Shown piece after piece: positions 1 through 4,871 of a DNA stretch of 5,211 nt. The stretch is from Oscillospiraceae bacterium (GTDB taxonomy: Bacteria; Bacillota; Clostridia; Oscillospirales; Oscillospiraceae): the NCBI GenBank assembly GCA_902767395.1, contig CACXHI010000189.1, positions 1-5,211 of the forward strand, written 5' to 3'. The position numbers and the translations under genes are program-made. The number at the start of each line of letters is the position of its first letter. Position 1 is the stretch's first letter. The notes beneath the pieces were generated by a model. That model ran no database searches. It was not told the origin of the DNA and saw only the letters and a program-made list of their open reading frames with translations.

Positions 1-3
1 ACC

Positions 4-429
4 ATGAGCGAACTTTACACGAAAATCGGCGAGAGCGTCTATGACCAGCTTCTTGCCGACCCCCAGGGTGCGGACATGATCGCCGTCCCCTGCGAGCCGG
101 GCAACGGCGACATCAAGCGCGGCACGATCCTGTACCGCAAGGCGTCCGGCCTCTGGGCCCCGGCGGCTGCCGCGCAGATCGTGAACACGAACCAGCTTGT
201 CGTGCTGAACGAGGCCGTTTCCACCGGAAGCGCCCCTGCCAGCGGTGAAACCGCGACCGCCGAGGACGCCGCCGCCTACCGCGCCGGTTGCTTCATCGAC
301 GGACGCGTGACCATGACCGCCGACGCCGCGCTGACCGAGGCGCACAAGGTCATCCTTCGGCAGCAGGGCATCGTGTTCGACAAGAAGGAGAGCACGACCA
401 CCTTCACCAACACTGTGACCGGCTCTTAA
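4..429 (+). CDS. Phage head decoration protein (lambda gpD-like)
   Basis: Probable capsid decoration protein of 141 aa, which would sit on the outside of the expanded head and stabilise it against internal DNA pressure. After a variable N-terminus (residues 1-22) there is a beta-rich core: an AVPCEPGNGDIKRGTIL stretch at about 27-43, which resembles the 'removed from virion-start value' strand pattern of gpD-type proteins, then a VVLNEAV strand near 66-72, a Ser/Ala/Thr-rich loop (73-92), GCFIDGRV at 95-102, and a C-terminal HKVILRQQGIVFDKK segment (114-128) that matches the family's usual 'lr..GI' ending. It is slightly longer than lambda gpD (about 110 aa). It lies directly upstream of an E-family capsid gene, the same D-E order as in lambda, which is the strongest support. 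The start at base 4 is the first possible ATG; its ribosome binding site lies outside the window, so an earlier start cannot be excluded. Confidence 0.85.
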   Translation: MSELYTKIGESVYDQLLADPQGADMIAVPCEPGNGDIKRGTILYRKASGLWAPAAAAQIVNTNQLVVLNEAVSTGSAPASGETATAEDAAAYRAGCFIDGRVTMTADAALTEAHKVILRQQGIVFDKKESTTTFTNTVTGS

Positions 430-462
430 CCCGGTCAATTCAACGAAAGGAGATACAACATC

Positions 463-1506
463 ATGCCTCTTGACATCTATTCCACCCGTGCGCAGCTCGC
501 GGCTATCGAGCAGATGCCCCGCGAGTATTCCGCGCTGTTTGACTTCTTCGCCCATGACGCGGGCACCGTGGAGGACGACAAGGCCATCTACGACTACCGC
601 AAGGGCTCCCGCCGCATGGCTCCGACCGTGCATCCCGGCACCGGCGGCGTTGTGATGGATCGTGACGGCTTCGAGACCCGCGAGATCGGCTTCTGCTGCA
701 TCGCCCCGGAGCGTATCATCGAGAACGACAACCTGAAAGGCCGCGTTTTCGGCGAGCAGATCCTTGGCGCGATGACCCCGCAGGAGCGTGAAAAGCGCCT
801 GCTGGCCCGCGACCTCACCGACATGCGCAAGGCCATCCAGCGCCGTTATGAATGGATGGTGCGCCAGGTGCTTCTCACCGGCAAGCTCCAGGTGTTCAAC
901 TACACCAACGAGGGCCGGGGCATCGCCCCCTCCATGGTGGCCGACTACGGCTTTACCAACTTCTACACGCCCGATACCGCGTGGGATCAGGCGGGAGCCA
1001 CGATCGACGACGACATGCACGAAATCTTCGATCTCGTGTATGACGGCCTCGGCTACGTTGACCGTATCTGGATGGCCCCGAACGTGGCGTATGCGCTGAT
1101 CCACAACAGCGACTATATCAAGCAGTTCGACGGGCGCAACATCGACATGGGCAAAATCAACACCCAGTATCGCGGCGCCGGTGTGCGCTTCATCGGCTGG
1201 AACTCCGATGGCGTGGAGATGTATTCCCTGTCCGGCAGCTTCGTGGACGACGACGGCGTTTCCAAGCCCATCATTCCCGCCGGTAAGCTGATCGCCGGCA
1301 GCGGCGACCTGCTCAACGTGTTCTTCGGCCCGGTCACCCAGGTTGAGGAGAGCGGCCCGAACGCCCAGCACAAGACCTACATCAAGAAGCAGGTTCCTCT
1401 GCGCTACGGCAGCATCGAGAGCAACGCCGTCAAGAACCGCCTGACCTCCTGCCCGACGGTCGTGCCTCAGAACGTGGACGGCTGGGCCGTCGCCGACGTG
1501 CTGTAA
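463..1506 (+). CDS. Major capsid protein, lambda gpE family
   Basis: Main shell protein of the head (347 aa; lambda gpE is 341 aa), expected to have the HK97 fold. The N-terminus (residues 4-30, DIYSTRAQLAAIEQMPREYSALFDFF as seen) has the E-family layout of a short helix followed by a 'pp.yLrdlFF'-like segment. A strand with RMAPTVHPGTGG (51-62) and a GFETREIGF strand (69-77) follow. The LARDLTDMRKAIQRRYEWMVRQVLLTGK helix region (114-141) is the long spine-helix segment with the characteristic 'E.m...vL.tGk' ending. WDQ at 174-176 and the IWMAPNVAYALI strand-helix (202-213) fit the family's middle region. The C-terminus (312-347) ends with PLRYGSIESNAVKNRLTSCPTVV then a DGWAVADVL strand, like the 'sapl.v...p..f....v' end of gpE. 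The AAAGGAG site at 446-452, 10 bases before the ATG, fixes the start. Lysine codons are 12 AAG to 2 AAA, in line with a highly expressed gene. Confidence 0.93.
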   Translation: MPLDIYSTRAQLAAIEQMPREYSALFDFFAHDAGTVEDDKAIYDYRKGSRRMAPTVHPGTGGVVMDRDGFETREIGFCCIAPERIIENDNLKGRVFGEQILGAMTPQEREKRLLARDLTDMRKAIQRRYEWMVRQVLLTGKLQVFNYTNEGRGIAPSMVADYGFTNFYTPDTAWDQAGATIDDDMHEIFDLVYDGLGYVDRIWMAPNVAYALIHNSDYIKQFDGRNIDMGKINTQYRGAGVRFIGWNSDGVEMYSLSGSFVDDDGVSKPIIPAGKLIAGSGDLLNVFFGPVTQVEESGPNAQHKTYIKKQVPLRYGSIESNAVKNRLTSCPTVVPQNVDGWAVADVL

Positions 1507-1518
1507 GGAGGGACACCG

Positions 1519-1863
1519 ATGTACGCAGCCAAACACTACATCCGCGTGGGCGGCAAGCGCTACGTCGCCGGTGAAATCCTCCCGGACAACGTGCCGGAGG
1601 AGACTCTTTCGTGGCTGCTGCGCAAGGACGCAATCGGCGAAGTGCCGGAAGGCCCCGTGCCTGATGCGGACTGTGCCGACGACGGAGAGGCCCCCGTGAC
1701 CGACGCGCCGCCCGTTGACGCCGTTCCGGCGGAAGACGAGACCGCCGGGGAGGAGATCGACGAGGAGGCCGTGCCGCCCGAGATCGACGCCGCAGAGGGC
1801 ATTGTGTCCGAGGAGAAGCCCAAAGCCAAGGCCGGACGCGGCAAGGGAGGAAAGCGCAAGTGA
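1519..1863 (+). CDS. Small acidic phage head-region protein with basic C-terminal tail
   Basis: Function not known to me. The 114-aa product has three parts. Residues 1-42 look folded: two short strands (YIRVGGKRYVAGEIL) then a helix (PEETLSWLLRKDAIGEV), a small-domain pattern common in phage head-tail region proteins. Residues 43-98 are disordered-looking and rich in Asp, Glu, Ala, Pro and Val. Residues 99-114 are strongly basic (lysine/arginine/glycine, ending GKGGKRK). The gene follows the capsid gene in the slot where lambda has FI, a packaging accessory protein, but I see no sequence similarity that proves that role. Its AAGGAGG site (1505-1511) overlaps the capsid stop codon, so translation is probably coupled to capsid synthesis. 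It overlaps the next gene by 4 bases. Alternatives are a head-completion protein, a capsid-associated linker or a scaffold-like helper. The reading frame is secure; the role is not. Confidence 0.75.
   Translation: MYAAKHYIRVGGKRYVAGEILPDNVPEETLSWLLRKDAIGEVPEGPVPDADCADDGEAPVTDAPPVDAVPAEDETAGEEIDEEAVPPEIDAAEGIVSEEKPKAKAGRGKGGKRK
1845..1862 (+). promoter_or_regulatory. Ribosome binding site deciding a GTG start
   Basis: GGGAGG at 1845-1850 stands 9 bases before a GTG at 1860-1862 whose last two bases start the TGA stop of the upstream gene (GTGA overlap). No in-frame ATG is available near this point, so the site and the stop-start overlap together support GTG as the true start and suggest translational coupling. 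The binding site also encodes the basic lysine/glycine tail of the upstream protein. Confidence 0.65.
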
Positions 1864-2057
1864 AAGTCCTGATCCTTGCCACGGGCAAAACCGAGGAGCA
1901 CAACGAGAGCTACGGCGCGCGCCTGATCGAGCAGGGGCGCGCCGTGCTTGCGCCGGAAAAGAAAACCGAAACGGGCCGCCGGGGGCGTCGGCCCCTACAC
2001 AAAACCGACGCCGAGAGCAGCATCAGCGGGTCGGGCACGGAGGACTCGACCCCCTGA
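1860..2057 (+). CDS. Tiny phage protein of unknown function, GTG start
   Basis: A 65-aa product that I cannot assign a function. The first 32 residues (MKVLILATGKTEEHNESYGARLIEQGRAVLAP) look like a genuine conserved phage module: a beta hairpin followed by a helix carrying YGARLIEQG. I recall this pattern from small proteins encoded between capsid and connector genes in Firmicutes phages. Residues 33-48 are basic (EKKTETGRRGRRPLHK) and the last 17 are Ser/Thr/Gly/Asp/Glu-rich and probably disordered. The gene overlaps the upstream gene by 4 bases (GTGA) and uses a good binding site inside it. It ends 33 bases before the next start. The poorly ordered tail could mean a lineage-specific extension or a product shortened from a longer ancestor; I see no in-frame continuation past the TGA. 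Expression is likely because of the overlap and binding site; the role is open. Confidence 0.65.
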   Translation: MKVLILATGKTEEHNESYGARLIEQGRAVLAPEKKTETGRRGRRPLHKTDAESSISGSGTEDSTP

Positions 2058-2070
2058 CGGAAGCGAGCGA

Positions 2071-2093
2071 AAGGAGCTTATGAGGACGACATG
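2071..2093 (+). promoter_or_regulatory. Start region with two possible binding sites and a decoy ATG
   Basis: Before the ATG at 2091 there is AAGGAG at 2071-2076 (14 bases away, rather far) and GAGG at 2082-2085 (5 bases away). A second ATG at 2080-2082 lies between them in another frame and reads only six codons (MRTTWR) before a TGA at 2098-2100 that overlaps the real gene. The GAGG site with the ATG at 2091 best explains initiation, but ribosomes loaded at AAGGAG could translate the short decoy frame and re-initiate. Confidence 0.4.
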
Positions 2094-2432
2094 GCGCTGA
2101 AAGACCGAATCGCCGAGGATAACACGCGCGTCTTCATGAACCTGGGGCATTTTGCCGAGCACCATTACTGGAACGGCGTGGAAATCGTCTGCGTACCGGA
2201 CGAGGAACTGGCGCTGAAACGGAAAAACAACAACGTGAACGACATTTCCTGGGACAACAACATCCGGGAAATCCTGATTCACACACCGCTTGCTGATTTT
2301 CCGGGAGGCGAGGAGCCGGAGCCGAACACGCAGATCATGTTTGACCGCAGAACCATGTGGGTAAGGGAGAGCCACCACAACATGGGGATGCTGGACATCC
2401 TGCTCTCGGCAAAAGACCCCAGGGAGTTATAG
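2091..2432 (+). CDS. Probable phage head-tail connector (stopper-type) protein
   Basis: A 113-aa soluble protein of a type common in Firmicutes myophages and PBSX-like prophages, probably a neck component that closes the head portal or joins head to tail. Visible features are an N-terminal MALKDRIAEDNTRVFMNLGHFAEHHYWNGV (residues 1-30), which matches the family pattern I recall (short helix, 'vF.n..eFae.h..nG'), a VCVPDEE strand (33-39), an ALKRKNNNVNDISWDNNIREILIHTP segment (41-66) and an MGMLDILLSAKDPREL end (98-113) with the typical closing strand and 'DPRE'. Length and position suggest the XkdH (PBSX) or FII (lambda) slot, but that equivalence is inferred from gene order. The start at 2091 is supported by the conserved MALKDRI opening. 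All four lysines use AAA, unlike the capsid and sheath genes, which fits low-copy expression. Confidence 0.7.
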   Translation: MALKDRIAEDNTRVFMNLGHFAEHHYWNGVEIVCVPDEELALKRKNNNVNDISWDNNIREILIHTPLADFPGGEEPEPNTQIMFDRRTMWVRESHHNMGMLDILLSAKDPREL

Positions 2433-2474
2433 ACAACCTATAAGCAATGCTGACAGGTTGAGGAGGAGCACGAC

Positions 2475-3134
2475 ATGAGGACGACAGAACGCCTGAAAGG
2501 GCTGAAAGCGTGGCTTATCAAGGAAGCCTGCCAGGGCCGGGTGCTGAAAAAGCCGGGGCCTAAAATGGACTACAGCCAGATCCTGCGCACAGAACCGACC
2601 TGCTTTCTCGGATGGGCACCGTCGCGCCTGAGCGAGAACGGGCAGTTCCAGGCGGAGGCGGAGGCGGTCTGCCCCGGTATTCTGGTGATGCCGAACCAGG
2701 CTTACGCCAAGTATACCGAGGAAAAGCGCTTTGGCCGGTATTCGAACATCCACAGGCCGCAGGAGATGGGGCAGCACCTTTCCGTGAGCATTTTGTTCAG
2801 CGTGTATGAACCGGGCACGAGGCTCCCGGGCTTTATTGAAAGTGTCGGGGAAAAAGGGAGAGGCATGGATCTCTCCCTGATGCTGGAAGGAACGGAGCAG
2901 GGCCTTTTTACGCTGCTGAACTGGATGGACGACGTGAAAGAGAAGCTGCTGGGCCAGAAGATGATCCCGAGAACCGATCTTGCGGTGGAGGAGGATTCGA
3001 TCACCTACAGCCTGTATTCCGATCAAAACTACGTCGTAGACCGTCGGCCTATCTACTATGGCTTTATCAACGTGACCTTCCTGTGCTACGCCACGGAGGG
3101 CGCGAACAACGACTATGAAAAATTACTGAGTTAA
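2475..3134 (+). CDS. Putative phage neck / tail-terminator protein
   Basis: A 219-aa protein of uncertain role, between a connector candidate and the tail sheath, where myophages usually encode tail completion or terminator proteins. The first 30 residues form a basic amphipathic helix (RLKGLKAWLIKEACQGR). A beta strand or loop region follows (38-72, including CFLGWAPSRL and CPGILVMP), then HLSVSILFSVYEPG (101-114), a long helix that could pack in a ring (QGLFTLLNWMDDVKEKLLGQ, 142-161), and a C-terminal strand pair (DSITYSLYSDQNYVVDRRPIYYGFINVTFLCYA, 174-206). This layout of strands, helix, and strand ending in 'p.y.g.i.v.f' resembles small tail-terminator proteins, though it is longer. AGGAGGAG at 2461-2468 precedes the ATG by 6 bases. 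Lysine codons are 7 AAA to 6 AAG. An alternative is a fusion or replacement of two separate neck proteins; confidence that it is a real phage structural gene is high, but low for the exact role. Confidence 0.6.
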   Translation: MRTTERLKGLKAWLIKEACQGRVLKKPGPKMDYSQILRTEPTCFLGWAPSRLSENGQFQAEAEAVCPGILVMPNQAYAKYTEEKRFGRYSNIHRPQEMGQHLSVSILFSVYEPGTRLPGFIESVGEKGRGMDLSLMLEGTEQGLFTLLNWMDDVKEKLLGQKMIPRTDLAVEEDSITYSLYSDQNYVVDRRPIYYGFINVTFLCYATEGANNDYEKLLS

Positions 3135-3136
3135 GG

Positions 3137-3180
3137 AACCCCTTCAGGCGCTGCGCGCCAGCTTCCCCGGAGGGGACGCC
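3137..3180. repeat. Double-hairpin palindromic element, likely dispersed host-type repeat
   Basis: Two hairpins stand back to back in the gap before the sheath gene. The first is GGCGC (3147-3151) and GCGCC (3155-3159) around a TGC loop. The second is GCTTCCCC (3161-3168) and GGGGACGC (3172-3179) around GGA, with one mismatch at 3163/3177. A CCCC at 3139-3142 could alternatively pair with the same GGGG. The overall shape (CCCCTTCAG, short GC hairpin, AGCTTCCCC, AGGGG) is like intergenic palindromes I associate with gut Oscillospiraceae genomes. There is no T tract after it, so it is not a classical terminator. It could act as an mRNA-stability or processing element between the low-copy neck gene and the high-copy sheath gene. 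Confidence 0.5.
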
Positions 3181-3203
3181 TACAAGGAAAGGAGATTATA
3201 TCT

Positions 3204-4700
3204 ATGCCTGATTATCTGCATGGTGCATACGGCCAGATTCAGGCCGTCGGCACCCGCTTTGCGGACAACAGCCAGGGCGCGATTGTCTACGTCGGCACGG
3301 CCCCGGTTCAGACCGTTGAGGGCGGCGCGAAAAACGTCAACAAGCCCGTGGTGGTGAACAACATCGCCGAGGCGCGGAAGCTGTTCGGCTACTCGGACGA
3401 CTGGGCCAGCTACACGCTCTGCGAGGCGATGCACGTCCACCTGGAGAACAAGGGCGTCGGCCCGCTTGTCCTCATCAACGTGCTTGATCCGACTGTCCAC
3501 AAGGCTTCGGGCAAGACCACCAAGAGCCTGACCCCGAGCAACGGCCAGGTTATCATCACCGAGGCCGTGAGCGCCTACATGGACAGCGTGACCGTCACCG
3601 CCGGCAGCGGCGACGATGCCACTGAGAAGGTCAAGGGCACGGACTACAGCATCGCCTACAACATCGCCAAGAAGCAGCTCGTGATCCAGGAACTGACCCC
3701 CGGCGCGCTGGGTACGGATGCACTGACGATCACCTACGACACGGTGACGCCGAGCGCGGTGACGACCGAAACGATCATCGGCGCGAGCGACGGCAACGGC
3801 ATGAACACCGGCATCTTCGCCGTGAAGTCCGTGTACCAGGCGACCGGCTACATTCCGGCCTATCTCGCCGTGCCGGGCTTTTCGAGCATTCCCGCTGTCC
3901 ACAGCGCCATGTACCAGAACAGCGTCAAGGTCAATGGGCACTGGGACGTTTACATGTTCGTCGATCTCCCGCTTGTTTCGGGCGAAACGGCGGTCACGCT
4001 CGACACCGCGCGCACCTGGAAGGAAGTCAACGGCTATACGCACGAGAACGAGACGGTCTACTTCCCGATGGCGCAGGGCATCGACGGAATGCTGTACCAT
4101 CTGTCTGTTCTTGCGGCGGCCAACTTCCAGGAGCTTCTTCTCGACCAGGACGGTATCCCCTGGAAAACCGCGAGCAACACGGCGTGCCCGGTCATTGAGA
4201 ACCTGTGGATGGGCGAGAGCAACAAGGGGCGCGTGCTCGATGATTCGATCATCAACAACAAGCTCAACAAGTACGGCATCGCTTCCGCCGCCTTTGTGGG
4301 CGGTCGCTGGGCAATCTGGGGCTGCCACAGCGCCGATTACAGTCAGGAGAACGGCGATCAGATCAACGTCGCGGAGACCAACCGCATGATGCTCTACTAC
4401 ATCTCCAACGACTTCCAGCACCGGCGCACCGGCGACGTGGACAAGCCCATGACGGCCAACGACATGCACACCATCATCGCCGAGGAGCAGACACGTCTTG
4501 ACGCGCTGCTGAAAATCGGCGCGCTGATTTTCGGCGAGGTTCACGCGAACGCCGACGCGGACGCCCGCAGCGATATGCTGCAGGGCGATTACTCGTTCGT
4601 GTTCAATGTGACTACGACGCCGCTTGCCAAGTCCCTGACGGCGATCGTCAACTGGACGGACGACGGTTTCGTGACCTATTTTGAGACCTCGGTCTACTAA
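3204..4700 (+). CDS. Contractile tail sheath protein
   Basis: Forms the contractile outer tube of the tail; contraction drives the inner tube through the host envelope. The 498-aa product has the sheath layout. The N-terminal region (24-90) has QGAIVYVGTAP, the VNNIAEARKLFG segment (51-62) and GPLVLINVLDP (86-96), matching the usual 'vv.iGtAp...p.l.....a..lFG...l..a......g...v.vvrv' pattern. Residues about 100-190 form an inserted beta-rich domain with repeated strands (VIITEAVSAYMDSVTVT, DYSIAYNIAKKQLVIQ, ALTITYD). The central core has YIPAYLAVPGFSS (216-228), WDVYMFVDLP (247-256) and YFPMAQGIDG (286-295). The C-terminal core (358-498) has IASAAFVGGRWAIWG, RMMLYYISNDFQHR and a last strand SFVFNVTTTPLAKSLTAIVNWTDDGFVTYFETSVY, expected to include the arm that links neighbouring subunits. 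AAAGGAG at 3188-3194 is 9 bases before the ATG. Lysine codons are 18 AAG to 3 AAA, fitting high expression. Confidence 0.93.
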   Translation: MPDYLHGAYGQIQAVGTRFADNSQGAIVYVGTAPVQTVEGGAKNVNKPVVVNNIAEARKLFGYSDDWASYTLCEAMHVHLENKGVGPLVLINVLDPTVHKASGKTTKSLTPSNGQVIITEAVSAYMDSVTVTAGSGDDATEKVKGTDYSIAYNIAKKQLVIQELTPGALGTDALTITYDTVTPSAVTTETIIGASDGNGMNTGIFAVKSVYQATGYIPAYLAVPGFSSIPAVHSAMYQNSVKVNGHWDVYMFVDLPLVSGETAVTLDTARTWKEVNGYTHENETVYFPMAQGIDGMLYHLSVLAAANFQELLLDQDGIPWKTASNTACPVIENLWMGESNKGRVLDDSIINNKLNKYGIASAAFVGGRWAIWGCHSADYSQENGDQINVAETNRMMLYYISNDFQHRRTGDVDKPMTANDMHTIIAEEQTRLDALLKIGALIFGEVHANADADARSDMLQGDYSFVFNVTTTPLAKSLTAIVNWTDDGFVTYFETSVY

Positions 4701-4730
4701 CGTCAAACGAAACTCGCTCCATTCCGCTTC

Positions 4731-4744
4731 CGTCAGGCATGACG
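4731..4744 (+). other. Short hairpin after the sheath gene
   Basis: CGTCA (4731-4735), GGCA loop, TGACG (4740-4744), 31 bases after the sheath stop. A second CGTCA at 4701-4705 could pair with the same TGACG instead. Five base pairs and no T run afterwards make it a poor terminator; it may only shape the 3' end of the sheath message. Confidence 0.25.
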
Positions 4745-4778
4745 AAAGCTGCATATCCGCTCCTTCCGTTTTCCTTAC

Positions 4779-4807
4779 CAATTTCAAAGCGCAAGGCTTT
4801 GAAATTG
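4779..4807 (+). other. Perfect 12-bp hairpin upstream of the tail tube gene
   Basis: CAATTTCAAAGC (4779-4790) and GCTTTGAAATTG (4796-4807) are exact reverse complements around a five-base GCAAG loop. The stem is AT-rich and is followed by AGAGGAG rather than a T tract, so it is not a classical Rho-independent terminator. It could be a processing or stability element for the tail tube message, or the core of a small mobile palindrome. On position alone I favour an mRNA element; nothing in the sequence proves it. Confidence 0.45.
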
Positions 4808-4871
4808 AGAGGAGAAGCGCGACAATGTAAAGAATGGTGCGAGTGGACGACAAGAAAGAAGGGAGATTCAA

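Larger units (their letters stand above)
4701..4871. other. 171-base non-coding gap between sheath and tube genes
   Basis: This is the longest stretch without a gene in the window. No open frame of useful length lies within it. It holds a weak hairpin (4731-4744), a pyrimidine-rich run (CCGCTCCTTCCGTTTTCC at 4757-4774), a perfect 12-bp hairpin (4779-4807), a binding-site-like AGAGGAG followed 10 bases later by the two-codon frame ATG TAA (4825-4830), and finally the tail tube binding site AAGGGAG at 4859-4865. The gap is larger than the other intergenic gaps, which range from a 4-base overlap to 69 bases, and looks like an insertion or the remains of a lost small gene. I see no promoter I would defend. 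Confidence 0.5.

Noticed and set aside
1845..1863. Programmed -1 frameshift joining the 114-aa and 65-aa genes
   Set aside because: There is no canonical slippery heptamer near the overlap, and a good binding site with a GTGA stop-start overlap explains expression of the second gene without frameshifting.
1430..1903. Minus-strand frames of 157 and 113 codons opposite the 114-aa gene
   Set aside because: Arg/Pro/Ser- and Ser/Ala/Gly-rich compositions are typical mirror images of a GC-rich acidic gene on the other strand, and no convincing binding site or conserved pattern is seen.
1973..1994. GC hairpin GGGCCG/CGGCCC inside the 65-aa gene
   Set aside because: A 6-bp stem with a 10-base loop inside GC-rich coding sequence and without a T tract is unremarkable.
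2434..2460. Inverted repeat CAACCT/AGGTTG in the gap before the 219-aa gene
   Set aside because: Six base pairs with a 15-base loop and no T tract; too weak to call a terminator or regulatory hairpin.
2427..3026. 199-codon minus-strand frame opposite the neck gene
   Set aside because: Composition and position mark it as a shadow of the + strand 219-aa gene, which has a strong binding site and fits the operon.
2054..4736. 12-base inverted match CTGACGGAAGCG (2054-2065) and CGCTTCCGTCAG (4725-4736)
   Set aside because: About one such match is expected by chance in a window this size, the sites are 2.7 kb apart, and nothing links them to a mobile element end.
4799..4828. Possible promoter with TTGAAA (4799-4804) and a weak -10 near 4822-4828
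   Set aside because: The -35-like bases are inside the hairpin arm and the -10 candidates match the consensus poorly; a promoter inside a late structural operon would need stronger evidence.
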